Source: VYFG01 sp965221795 | GTDB lineage: Bacteria; Pseudomonadota; Gammaproteobacteria; Arenicellales; Poriferihabitantaceae | Assembly: GCA_965221795.1 (NCBI GenBank) | Contig: OZ244914.1 | Span: 3,100,001 to 3,164,000, forward strand | Direction of reading: 5' to 3' | Length of the DNA: 64,000 nt | Part shown: in pieces, positions 10,172 through 18,611 of the stretch | Layout of the letters: each line of letters opens with the position of its first letter | Position numbering within the stretch: position 1 is the first letter of the stretch | The notes under the pieces: generated by a model | Databases searched by the model: none | Seen by the model: the letters and a program-made list of their open reading frames with translations, nothing else | What the model was told of the DNA's origin: nothing | Made by a program: the position numbers and the translations under genes

Positions 10172-10942
10172 CTACTCTGGCGGCTTGATGATCAAAGCCG
10201 CGTCATGTTCTGTGAGCAGCTGGCAAAACCCCGCGGGCGGTTTCCGGTCCGTCACAAAGGAATCGATATCGGCAACATCGCATACCTTGACCAAGGCATG
10301 GCGGCTGAACTTGGTATGGTCCGCAGCCACGGTGACAGAAGCTGCCTGAGCAATGACCGCACGGGAAAATTCTGCTTCGTCCAGATCAAAATTCAATAGC
10401 TCCTGGTTGCCATTGATCCCGCCAATCGAGAGAATGGCATGACGAACGTTGAACCGGCGTACAAATTCAATCGCTTGTGGACCAAAAGTGGCTAACTGAT
10501 TTCGGCCGATTTCCCCACCGACCAAGTACACCCGGTTGCTGTCTTGTCGGGCCAGAATTCGCCCGATCTCGGTTGAGTTCGTCACCACACGCAAGCGGTG
10601 CTTTCGGGAAAGTGCCAGAGCCACATAGGCGGTGGTGGAACCCGTATCCAGCATGAGTGTGTCTCCATCCTCTACCTGGTTGGCGACCGCCATTGCGATG
10701 GCCTGTTTTGCCGCACGATTTTCTCCCATGCGCCGGTCCATGGATGCCTCCCGGAGACGGTCCGGCATGACAATCCCGCCGTGTACTTTCTCGACCTGGC
10801 CCCGGTTGACCAGTGGACGGACATGCCGGCGGATGGTTTCATCCGAGACGCCGAGTTGTTCCGCCAGTTCGGTGATGGAGCAGGAACCCTTTAGGGTTAC
10901 CAGTCGAAAAATTTCGGTTTCATGTCGGGAGAGGGATTTCAT
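10172..10942 (-). CDS. DeoR/GlpR-family transcriptional regulator
   Basis: The 256-residue protein begins with a DeoR-type winged helix-turn-helix: SITELAEQLGVSDETIRRHVRPL at residues 22-44, then the VEKVHGGIVM wing. It continues with a DeoR effector domain holding GDTLMLDTGSTTAYVA and TNSTEIGRILA, which bind phosphorylated small molecules in known members. It diverges from the betaine-binding-protein gene, and an 18-bp dyad lies in the gap between them. It is therefore probably the local repressor. The co-inducer could be a phosphorylated intermediate made by the choline-kinase-like enzyme of the operon; that is inference. The start at 10942 matches the family N-terminus. Confidence 0.88.
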   Translation of the reverse strand: MKSLSRHETEIFRLVTLKGSCSITELAEQLGVSDETIRRHVRPLVNRGQVEKVHGGIVMPDRLREASMDRRMGENRAAKQAIAMAVANQVEDGDTLMLDTGSTTAYVALALSRKHRLRVVTNSTEIGRILARQDSNRVYLVGGEIGRNQLATFGPQAIEFVRRFNVRHAILSIGGINGNQELLNFDLDEAEFSRAVIAQAASVTVAADHTKFSRHALVKVCDVADIDSFVTDRKPPAGFCQLLTEHDAALIIKPPE

Positions 10943-11021
10943 GATTGCTCATGGAGAGAATGGCCAATGGAACAGAATTGGTTGCCAGATTTGAGGGATG
11001 GGGGAGCGAATCCACTTAATA

Positions 11022-11068
11022 TCAACATAAATCCACAAAAAATCAAATTATTTGTGAATTTATATTGA
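11022..11068. promoter_or_regulatory. Dyad operator and promoter region of the betaine operon
   Basis: The arm TCAACATAAATCCACAAA (11022-11039) pairs with TTTGTGAATTTATATTGA (11051-11068) at 16 of 18 positions around an 11-base centre. The dyad lies in the divergent gap between the DeoR-type gene and the binding-protein gene, as expected for a repressor site. The right arm overlaps a possible -35 TTGAAA (11065-11070) with TACATT 18 bases on (11089-11094). A repressor bound here would block that promoter. Assignment to the DeoR protein is inferred from position. Confidence 0.55.
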
Positions 11069-11169
11069 AAAATGGGGAAAAGGAAAGGTACATTTGTCAT
11101 ACCATGCCTCTTCATTTCGACGAAGAGCACCCAAAATACCAAGTGATTCCCATACACAGGAGAGATCCA

Positions 11170-12129
11170 ATGTCCAAAAATCGATTCCGCCTTCCGGCCG
11201 CCATGGTGGTCGGTACCACGATGCTGATGGGCAGTGCGGCCCACTCAGCGGTTGAATCTACCGACCCCATTGTCCTGACCCTGCATGATTGGACAGGCCA
11301 ATACATCACCACGACCATTATGGGGCGAGTGCTGCAGGAGATGGGCTATAACATCAAGTATCAGCAGGCCGATTATCTGGCCCAGTTTGCGGGGCTGGAA
11401 AGCGGGGACCTTCATGTCGCCATGGAGATGTGGGAGACCACGGGAAAAGATGCCATGGAAAAAAGTCTGGCTACCGGCAATACGGTCGACTTGGGGGAGA
11501 CGGGAATGCAAGCCATTGAGGAATGGTGGTATCCGCTTTATATGAAAGAGCAATGTCCAGGACTGCCGGATTGGAACGCCCTGAATGAGTGCGCTGAGAT
11601 TTTTTCCACTGCGGAGACCGCCCCCAGTGGGCGATACCTGGGTGGCCCCGTGACCTGGGGTGGGTATGATGATGAGCGAGTGGAGGCGCTCGAGTTGGAT
11701 TATGAGGTAGTCCACGCTGGTACCGATGCCGCATTGTTTGCCGAGCTGGAATCGGCTTACCAGCGCAAGGCTCCATGGCTTGGCTGGGTCTATACCCCGC
11801 ATTGGGCTCCGATCAAGTTCGAGGGCGAATTCGTTGAATTTCCGCCTTATAGCGACGCCTGCTACAGTGACAAGTCGGTGGGCGTCAACCCGAATATGGC
11901 CTATGATTGTGGCAAGCCACGGGGCTGGATTAAAAAGGTGGGCTGGAAAGGAGGCGAAGAAAAATGGCCTTGCGCCTACCATGCGATTCGACAGTTTACT
12001 ATTGATAACTATGCCATGGGGACGATGGTTGGTGAAGTCGACCTCGATGGCAAAAAAGTCGAGGAGGTCGTGGAAGCTTGGCTGAACTCCAATACCGATA
12101 CATGGTCTGCATGGACACAGTGCGGCTGA
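11170..12129 (+). CDS. Glycine betaine/proline-type ABC transporter substrate-binding protein
   Basis: The 319-residue protein belongs to the OpuAC/ProX family. It has a Sec signal peptide (residues 1-27, cleavage near AHS-AVES), then VLTLHDWTGQYITTTIMGRVL and YQQADYLAQFAGLESGDLHVAMEMW, typical of quaternary-ammonium binding proteins, and tryptophan-rich segments (GWVYTPHWAP, WWYPLYM) that can form a cation-binding aromatic cage. ATG 11170 has an AGGAGA seven bases upstream. It would act in the periplasm. The gene is followed by a strong hairpin and the double permease gene. The linked demethylating enzyme supports betaine or a methylated amine as ligand, but this is inference. Confidence 0.85.
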   Translation: MSKNRFRLPAAMVVGTTMLMGSAAHSAVESTDPIVLTLHDWTGQYITTTIMGRVLQEMGYNIKYQQADYLAQFAGLESGDLHVAMEMWETTGKDAMEKSLATGNTVDLGETGMQAIEEWWYPLYMKEQCPGLPDWNALNECAEIFSTAETAPSGRYLGGPVTWGGYDDERVEALELDYEVVHAGTDAALFAELESAYQRKAPWLGWVYTPHWAPIKFEGEFVEFPPYSDACYSDKSVGVNPNMAYDCGKPRGWIKKVGWKGGEEKWPCAYHAIRQFTIDNYAMGTMVGEVDLDGKKVEEVVEAWLNSNTDTWSAWTQCG

Positions 12130-12238
12130 CCGATGGCATGCGGTCGATGGGTGCGGGGTAGTGTCCTGCTTGCCCCTCGACCGGCGGTAAAAAATCCTTC
12201 CGTGTCTCCGATGGGTGGAGATGCGGAACCATCCCCCG

Positions 12239-12270
12239 GAGCGGCCGGAAACGACCGTTTCCGGCCGCTC
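12239..12270 (+). terminator. Strong intergenic hairpin after the binding-protein gene
   Basis: A perfect 15-bp stem (12239-12253 with 12256-12270) closes on a 2-base centre and is followed by a T-rich stretch. It lies between the binding-protein gene and the permease gene. It may act as a partial terminator or as a 3' stability element that raises binding protein over permease, as is common in ABC operons. Confidence 0.6.
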
Positions 12271-12311
12271 TTCTGCCGTCTTTTGTTGACCCGATATTCA
12301 CCGGATTGACC

Positions 12312-14327
12312 ATGGGCGGAACACTGACCATGACCGTCGAGCCTCCTACATTACGGGGGGCATTCCGCATGCCGTGGATCTGGGTGCTGTTCGTTCTATT
12401 CTCAGTCCTGATTTACTGGCTGGGTCAATACTGGCCCTGGGCCATTACCTTTCCCCGCAGCTGGGTGCTGCCCTTGCGATACTGGATCAGTGATTTCATG
12501 GACTGGCTGGTCAAGGACCTGGATTTCGGCCTGTTTACCTTCAAGGAGCTGACACGATCTTTTGCATGGCTACTGGAGTGGCCTTTGACGTTTGTCAACG
12601 GCTTGCTGGTAACCGGTTTTTCCTTTTCGGACAACCCCTCGGCTAAAGCGATCCTGCATCCCTTGCCGTGGGTTGCTGTGATTGCGGTGTTTACCATCCT
12701 GGGCCATTGGGTTCGGGATTGGAAACTGGCACTGTTGACCGGAGCCTGCATGACCTACCTGGCCGTTTTCGGCCGTTGGGAAAGTGCCATGGTGACGTTC
12801 AGTGCGATTCTGATTGCCGTGCCCCTGGGGGTGATTACGGGTTTGCTGATTGGCATTCTGGCCCATCGTCGTCCATGGTTTGGTCGGTTGATTGAGCCGC
12901 TGCTGGACCTGATGCAGACCACACCGGTTTTTGCCTATCTGGTGCCGGTACTGTTCCTGTTTGGATTTGGTCCGGTCGCTGCCATGATTGCAACGATGAT
13001 CTATGCGACCCCACCCATGGTGAGGGTCACCATGCTGGCATTGTCCCGGGTGCCGAGTGAATCCATTGAGTCCGGCCAGATGTCCGGTTGCACCCCCCGT
13101 CAACTGCTTTGGAAAGTCATGATTCCATCCGCGTCTTCAGGAATCATGGTAGGAGTGAACCAGGTCATCATGCTGTCACTCAACATGGTCATCATTGCGT
13201 CCATGATCGGGGCCGGAGGGCTGGGATTTGATGTCCTTTCTTCCCTGAAGCGACTCGCGATCGGTTCGGGACTGGAGGCGGGAATCGCCATCACCCTGCT
13301 GGCGATTGTGCTCGACCGCCTGAGTCAGGCCTATGCACAGCGGGGACCGAGAATCTCCCGTCGCCAACATGCACACTGGCTCCGGCGTCATCCCCACCTT
13401 GCGCTGGCGATGGGAGTCATCAGTTTCTCTTGGGTCCTGGCCGCTATTTTCCCGGCAGCAGGCAGTTATCCAGAGGGGTGGACCATCACCACCAGCGGCT
13501 TCTGGGAAAATCTGGTGAAATGGATCAACATTCATTATTTCGACCAGCTGGAGGCGGTCAAGAACTTTCTTCTTCTCAACATCCTGATCCCTGTCAAGCG
13601 ATTCATGCTGGCGACTCCCTGGGTAGTGATCGTCGCTTTTGTCACCCTGCTCGGCTATCGCTTGGGCGGCTGGAGACTGGCCTTGTTGGCAGCGGCCCTG
13701 TCGCTGTTCATTGCGTTCACCGGGGGGTGGAAGAAAGCCATGGTGACTGTATATCTTTGCGGGTTGTCGGTAGTCTTTGCGGCCATGATCGGTATCCCGA
13801 TCGGCATCTGGTCGGCCCGGAATGATCGGGTTCATCGGGTGGTGCAGGTCTGTATTGATACTCTGCAAACCCTGCCTTCGTTTGTCTATCTGATTCCGGT
13901 TGTAATGCTGTTTCGGGTCGGCGATTTTGCGGCGATGCTCGCGATTGTGGCCTATGCTGTGGCCCCGGCCATACGTTATACCGATCATGGGATCCGGCAG
14001 ATTCCGTCCCACTTGGTGGAGGCTGCCAAGTCGGTGGGATGCACGCATGGGCAGATTTTACGTAAAGTCCAGTTGCCGGTCGCTCTGCCGGAAATCATGC
14101 TGGGGATCAATCAGACGATCATGATGGCACTTTCGATGCTGGTTATCACCGCCCTTGTGGGCACGCGGGAACTGGGCCAGGAGGTCTATATTGCTCTAAC
14201 CAAGGCCGATACGGGAAGGGGCCTGGTGGCCGGAGTGTCGGTGGCAGCCATCGCCATCATTGCGGACCGCCTCATCAAAGCCTGGGTAGCCAAAAAACGA
14301 GCGGCTCTCGGACTGGCCGCATCCTGA
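12312..14327 (+). CDS. ProW-like ABC permease with two fused transport domains
   Basis: The 671-residue membrane protein contains two binding-protein-dependent permease domains. The first has its EAA-like loop at SIESGQMSGCTPRQLLWKVM near residue 255; the second has LVEAAKSVGCTHGQILRKVQ near residue 570. Each half has its own set of transmembrane helices, so one polypeptide can supply both halves of the channel. Such double-length ProW relatives occur in betaine or choline transport loci. ATG 12312 is the first ATG; 12330 is an alternative. No transporter ATPase gene follows in the operon, which is unusual. The next gene is a choline-kinase-like protein. Confidence 0.85.
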   Translation: MGGTLTMTVEPPTLRGAFRMPWIWVLFVLFSVLIYWLGQYWPWAITFPRSWVLPLRYWISDFMDWLVKDLDFGLFTFKELTRSFAWLLEWPLTFVNGLLVTGFSFSDNPSAKAILHPLPWVAVIAVFTILGHWVRDWKLALLTGACMTYLAVFGRWESAMVTFSAILIAVPLGVITGLLIGILAHRRPWFGRLIEPLLDLMQTTPVFAYLVPVLFLFGFGPVAAMIATMIYATPPMVRVTMLALSRVPSESIESGQMSGCTPRQLLWKVMIPSASSGIMVGVNQVIMLSLNMVIIASMIGAGGLGFDVLSSLKRLAIGSGLEAGIAITLLAIVLDRLSQAYAQRGPRISRRQHAHWLRRHPHLALAMGVISFSWVLAAIFPAAGSYPEGWTITTSGFWENLVKWINIHYFDQLEAVKNFLLLNILIPVKRFMLATPWVVIVAFVTLLGYRLGGWRLALLAAALSLFIAFTGGWKKAMVTVYLCGLSVVFAAMIGIPIGIWSARNDRVHRVVQVCIDTLQTLPSFVYLIPVVMLFRVGDFAAMLAIVAYAVAPAIRYTDHGIRQIPSHLVEAAKSVGCTHGQILRKVQLPVALPEIMLGINQTIMMALSMLVITALVGTRELGQEVYIALTKADTGRGLVAGVSVAAIAIIADRLIKAWVAKKRAALGLAAS

Positions 14328-14362
14328 AATTCGTGTAACCCTTTCTGTTTATTTACTGTTTC

Positions 14363-15244
14363 ATGACTGCTCCCATTGATCGGGTCCGACAACTTTCGTG
14401 TTGGGATGGCCCCGTAGACCCCCAGCCGTTATCCGGCGGTATCACCAATGCCAATTTTTTGGTGGAGTCGGGCGGATGCCGTTATTTTGTCCGTGCTGGG
14501 GATGATATCCCGGTCCATGGTATCCTGCGTTTTCATGAGTTGGCTACCAGCCTTGCAGCCCAGGCAGCTGGTCTGTCACCGGCCGTCGTCCATCATGAAC
14601 CCGGTGTGTTGGTACTGGATTTTATCGACGGCAAGACACTTGCGGAAGAAGATGTCCGCGAATCCAGAAATCTCACGCGAATCGTGCCCCTGATCCGGAG
14701 GTTCCATCGGGATGTCCAGAAACAGTTTCGGGGCCCGGCCTTGATCTTCTGGGTTTTTCATGTGGTACGGGATTATGCGGCTACTCTCAGGGCAGGTCAC
14801 AGCCGGATGGTGAAACGTTTGCCGGAATGGATAGCAGTGGCCGAACAACTGGAGCGGGCGGTGGGACCGGTGGAGCTTGTTTTCGGTCACAACGATCTGT
14901 TGTCGGCAAATTTTATGGACGACGGAGACCGGCTCTGGCTCATTGACTTTGATTATGCGGGTTTCAACAGCCCATTATTTGATTTGGGCGGGTTGTCTTC
15001 GAACAATGGCCTGAGTGAAGCGCAGGAAATCTGGCTGCTTGAGACCTACTTTGGGCGGAAAGTGGACGAGACCCTATGGAAGGCATATACCGCGATGAAA
15101 TGTGCTTCCTTACTGCGAGAAAGTTTATGGAGCATGGTGTCGGAACTACATTCCACCCTGGATTTCGATTATTCGGCCTATACGGAGGAGAACCTCGTCC
15201 GGTTCGAAAGTGCTCTGAAGGCATTTCAGGACCTGTCGGCATGA
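14363..15244 (+). CDS. Choline/ethanolamine kinase-like phosphotransferase
   Basis: The 293-residue protein has the aminoglycoside/choline kinase fold signatures: SGGITNANFLV near residue 22 (nucleotide loop), the catalytic HNDLLSANFM near 177 and the metal-binding WLIDFDYAGFN near 192. LicA-type members phosphorylate choline or ethanolamine with ATP in the cytoplasm. Here it sits between a betaine-type permease and a dimethylglycine/sarcosine dehydrogenase-like gene. The real substrate may be another amino alcohol in the pathway, and the product could be the inducer for the DeoR-type regulator; both are inference. Its TGA overlaps the ATG of the next gene (ATGA at 15241-15244), showing translational coupling. 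Confidence 0.78.
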   Translation: MTAPIDRVRQLSCWDGPVDPQPLSGGITNANFLVESGGCRYFVRAGDDIPVHGILRFHELATSLAAQAAGLSPAVVHHEPGVLVLDFIDGKTLAEEDVRESRNLTRIVPLIRRFHRDVQKQFRGPALIFWVFHVVRDYAATLRAGHSRMVKRLPEWIAVAEQLERAVGPVELVFGHNDLLSANFMDDGDRLWLIDFDYAGFNSPLFDLGGLSSNNGLSEAQEIWLLETYFGRKVDETLWKAYTAMKCASLLRESLWSMVSELHSTLDFDYSAYTEENLVRFESALKAFQDLSA

Positions 15245-17685
15245 AGCCGATTCCTGACCGGGCTCATGTGGTCGTCATAGGGGGAGGCATCATGGGTTGT
15301 TCGACGGCCTACCACTTGGCTGAACTGGGGGTTCGCGATGTGGTCCTGTTGGAGCGGAATGAGGTATCCAGTGGGAGTACCTGGCATGCGGCAGGATTGG
15401 TTGGGCAATTGCGCAATCAGGCCGGGATTACTCAACTGCTGGGTCATTCGATTGCGCTATATCAGAAACTGGAACGGGAAACCGGTCAAGCCACGGGATG
15501 GAAGATGAACGGCGGGCTACGTTTGGCCTGTACTCCCGACAGGATGACAGAAATCCGGCGTCAGGCCACTACGGCCCATAGTTTCGGACTGGACATGCAG
15601 ATTCTGACCCCTGGCGAAGCGCAGGCTTTGTGGCCTGTGATGGAGATTGGTGATGTAATCGGGGCTGCCTACCTGCCGACCGATGGCCAGGCGAATCCGG
15701 GGGATATCAATCGAGCCTTGGCGAAAGCGGCTCGCCAGCGCGGGGTCCGTATCGTGGAGCACTGTGCCGTGACCGGTGTCCGGGTGCTGGAAGGCCGAAT
15801 TGTGGGACTCGACACTACCCAAGGCACGGTCGAAACGGCGGTTGCCGTCAATTGTTGCGGGCAATGGGCCCGCGAAGTGGGGACCTTGGCCCAAGTGAAT
15901 GTGCCCTTGATTTCAGTGCAGCACCAATACCTGGTGACCGATCGGGTTGAAGGCGTGACTCCGGAACTTCCTACCCTGAGAGATCCAGACCGGTTGACTT
16001 ACTTCAAGGAAGAAGTCGGGGGATTGGTTATTGGGGGCTATGAGCCGAATCCGATTCCATGGGCGGAGAACGGTTTTCCGGAATACTTCAGTTTTACTCT
16101 GCTGGATGCCAACTGGGAGCATTTTGAGCCGATAATGGCGATGGCCCTGCCTCGGGTGCCGGCATTGGAGGTGGCAGGAGTCAAGCAATTGGTTAATGGA
16201 CCGGAAAGCTTTACTCCGGATGGAAATTTCATCCTGGGAGAAGCTCCAGAGCTAAGAGGATTTTTTGTGGGGGCTGGTTTCAATGCCTTCGGCATCGCCG
16301 CAGGTGGTGGCGCAGGCAAGGCATTGGCTGAATGGATTGTTGCGGATGAACCACCCTATGATTTGTGGGCGGTTGACCTTCGTCGGTTTGGTGCCGTACA
16401 CCAGGACCGCCAGTGGGTTCAGGCCCGGACACTGGAGCTCTATGGAAAACACTACACCATTGCCTGGCCGTTTGAGGAACATCGCCATGCCAGAGGAGCC
16501 CGGCTTTCACCGCTCTATCCGGTCCTGAAAGAGAAAGGTGCCTGCTTCGGAGAAAAAATGGGATGGGAGCGGCCGAACTGGTATGCACCTTCCGGAGTGG
16601 AGCCAGTGGATCACTATTCCTTTGATCATCCCAATTGGTTTGCATCGGTTGGCGAAGAACACCGAGCGGTTCGTGAACGTGTCGGTATCATGGATCAGTC
16701 GTCATTTGCCAAGTTTGAGGTGCATGGGCCGGATGCAGCGAGTGCATTGAACCGCATCTGTGCTGCGGACGTGGATTGCGCCGATTGGCGGGTGCGGTAT
16801 ACGCAAATGCTGAACAGCCGGGGTGGAATTGAGTGCGATCTGACCGTGACCCGAATCGATTCGGATCGTTATTACATCGTGACCGGGACCGGTTTTGTGA
16901 CTCATGATCGCCACTGGATCGAAAGTCACTTTCTGGCCGGGGAACGGGTCCAGTTGGAAGACCAGAGTGATCGGTATGCAGTCCTGTCGTTAATGGGGCC
17001 GTGTGCGCGGGAGGTACTGCAGGCCGTGGCGGACGGGGCATTCGATAATCAACATTTTCCGTTTTCTACTGCCCGCATGATTCGAATTCATGATGCAGAC
17101 GTATTGGCACTGCGGGTGACCTATGTCGGCGAACTCGGTTGGGAACTGCATTGCCCGTGTGAAGACGCGACCCGTGTCTACCAGGCTCTTACGGAAGCGG
17201 GTCAGGCATATGGCATTGCCGATGTGGGGTATCGGGCGATCGAAACACTACGGCTTGAGAAAGGATACCGAGCATGGGGAGCAGATTTGACGCCGGATCA
17301 TACGCCTTTGGAAGCGGGGTTGGGATTTACCGTAAAATGGAATTCTCCAGTTTCATTTATTGGCCGGGAAGCGTTGGTAGGGCAAGCGGCGGGACGACTT
17401 CCCAAAAAGCTGATGGGGTTTTCCGTCGAGGCCCCGGAAGTCGTTCTGATTGGTCGAGAGACCATCTACCGCAATGGTGAGCGAATAGGTTGGTTGACCA
17501 GCGCGGGATATGGATATACCGTGGGCTCCGCGATTGGTTTGGGCTACGTGAGAAATCCGGCCGGAGTGGATGACCCTTGGTTGCACAGTGGTCACTACGA
17601 ATTGGAAGTCGCGACCCGGCGAGTACCCGCCAGGTTGCATTCACAGGCACTCTATGATCCGCAGATGACTCGGGTCCGAAGTTGA
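15241..17685 (+). CDS. Dimethylglycine/sarcosine dehydrogenase-like FAD-GcvT fusion
   Basis: The 814-residue protein has an N-terminal FAD-dependent DAO domain: VVVIGGGIMGCSTAYHL at residues 10-26 and a SGSTWHAAGLVGQLR segment near residue 42, the latter typical of sarcosine and dimethylglycine dehydrogenases. It is followed from about residue 430 by FAO-type and GcvT/aminomethyltransferase domains (LMGPCAREVL, GELGWELHCP, AIETLRLEKGYRAWGADL). These enzymes N-demethylate methylated glycines and pass formaldehyde to tetrahydrofolate held by the GcvT part. ATG 15241 is chosen for the ATGA overlap with the kinase gene; an ORF extension upstream lies inside that gene. It ends the betaine operon, and the island begins directly after it. 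Confidence 0.85.
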   Translation: MKPIPDRAHVVVIGGGIMGCSTAYHLAELGVRDVVLLERNEVSSGSTWHAAGLVGQLRNQAGITQLLGHSIALYQKLERETGQATGWKMNGGLRLACTPDRMTEIRRQATTAHSFGLDMQILTPGEAQALWPVMEIGDVIGAAYLPTDGQANPGDINRALAKAARQRGVRIVEHCAVTGVRVLEGRIVGLDTTQGTVETAVAVNCCGQWAREVGTLAQVNVPLISVQHQYLVTDRVEGVTPELPTLRDPDRLTYFKEEVGGLVIGGYEPNPIPWAENGFPEYFSFTLLDANWEHFEPIMAMALPRVPALEVAGVKQLVNGPESFTPDGNFILGEAPELRGFFVGAGFNAFGIAAGGGAGKALAEWIVADEPPYDLWAVDLRRFGAVHQDRQWVQARTLELYGKHYTIAWPFEEHRHARGARLSPLYPVLKEKGACFGEKMGWERPNWYAPSGVEPVDHYSFDHPNWFASVGEEHRAVRERVGIMDQSSFAKFEVHGPDAASALNRICAADVDCADWRVRYTQMLNSRGGIECDLTVTRIDSDRYYIVTGTGFVTHDRHWIESHFLAGERVQLEDQSDRYAVLSLMGPCAREVLQAVADGAFDNQHFPFSTARMIRIHDADVLALRVTYVGELGWELHCPCEDATRVYQALTEAGQAYGIADVGYRAIETLRLEKGYRAWGADLTPDHTPLEAGLGFTVKWNSPVSFIGREALVGQAAGRLPKKLMGFSVEAPEVVLIGRETIYRNGERIGWLTSAGYGYTVGSAIGLGYVRNPAGVDDPWLHSGHYELEVATRRVPARLHSQALYDPQMTRVRS

Positions 17686-17950
17686 AGTACCCGACCTTGT
17701 GGCGATAGGTTTTGTGGCAAAGACTAATTTTGATCGAGAATTTATACTTCAACTGATTGAAGGCGTGGTAAGGCCCGAGGTGGCAGCATCGACTGGGATG
17801 ATCTGGATAGGGCTTATCAAGTCGCCCTCAAGGCATTGTGAGCATAGAAAAAAGCTTATGAATCAATCAAATTCTCCGCTTCCTGCGAGAAGAATCTTGC
17901 TGCGTTAGATTTTCGTATGCCTTCCGTCAGGCCCTGAATAGCACTTTTAT
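17686..17950. other. Island edge with gene remnant and left copy of a 30-bp repeat
   Basis: This stretch links the betaine operon to the AbiE genes. One frame near 17790-17850 ends in DWDDLDRAYQVALKAL and stop, which looks like the tail of a lost gene that I do not recognise. Bases 17722-17751 form an imperfect direct repeat with 21551-21581 (shared GACTAATTTTGAT, then YGAG and a similar AT-rich tail). The two copies bracket the AbiE, KAP and IS5 segment. Confidence 0.3.
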
Positions 17951-17984
17951 TTTGAAAGAAAAAGATATACACTTTTCTTTCAAA
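17951..17984. promoter_or_regulatory. Perfect inverted repeat operator of the AbiE pair
   Basis: TTTGAAAGAAAA (17951-17962) and TTTTCTTTCAAA (17973-17984) form a perfect 12-bp inverted repeat around a 10-base centre that contains a TATACA-like -10. It ends three bases before the antitoxin ATG. AbiEi antitoxins are known to repress their own promoter by binding inverted repeats, so this is probably the autoregulatory site. Confidence 0.65.
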
Positions 17985-17987
17985 AAT

Positions 17988-18611
17988 ATGAGCAAGCACG
18001 TAGATAGTACTGACAGTAAGATCCTCCGCCGGGTTCAGGACCGCAAGCGGGGCTGGGTCTTTACGCCCGACTGTTTTACTGATCTTGGTACCCGTCGGGC
18101 TGTTGATCTTACACTGATGCGGCATCGGGACAGCGGCCTTATCCGCCAGCTGGCTCGGGGACTGTACGATTACCCGAAAATTGATCCTCAGTTGGGCCCG
18201 TTGCAGCCATCGACGGATGATATTGCAAGCGCACTTGCAGGTCGTGACGCCACCCGGCTTCAACCCTCCGGGGCCTATGCAGCCAATTTGCTTGGCCTCT
18301 CCACACAAGTTCCCATGAAAGTCGTTTATTTAACGGATGGTCGCTCGCGGACTGTCCAGATTGGTAAGCGCCAGATCATCCTGAAGCACACGACTCCCCG
18401 CAATATGGCCACTGTGGGAAGGATCAGTGGATTGGTGATCCAGGCACTTCGCCACATGAGCCGGAAAAACGTTGACCAGCAAGTCATCGCACAGCTCGAT
18501 CGTCGGCTTGATGACGATGCACGCAAGCAACTGATAAAAGATATTCGGTATGCCCCAGCTTGGATCGCAGATATCTTTCGTTCTCTGGCCAGTCGGAAAA
18601 GCGCAGCGTGA
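17988..18611 (+). CDS. abiEi: AbiEi-family (DUF6088) type IV antitoxin
   Basis: The 207-residue protein has the AbiEi organisation: an N-terminal winged helix (KILRRVQDRKRGWVFTPDCF, then AVDLTLMRHRDSGLIRQLARGLYDYPK) and a C-terminal antitoxin domain starting about residue 85 (YAANLLGLSTQVPMKVVYLTDG). In the type IV system the antitoxin does not bind the toxin directly but counters its nucleotidyltransferase effect, and it represses the operon. ATG 17988 is supported by the inverted repeat immediately upstream. Its TGA overlaps a GTG (18608) that would start the toxin gene, the usual bicistronic arrangement. The frame is intact, unlike the toxin. Confidence 0.8.
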   Translation: MSKHVDSTDSKILRRVQDRKRGWVFTPDCFTDLGTRRAVDLTLMRHRDSGLIRQLARGLYDYPKIDPQLGPLQPSTDDIASALAGRDATRLQPSGAYAANLLGLSTQVPMKVVYLTDGRSRTVQIGKRQIILKHTTPRNMATVGRISGLVIQALRHMSRKNVDQQVIAQLDRRLDDDARKQLIKDIRYAPAWIADIFRSLASRKSAA

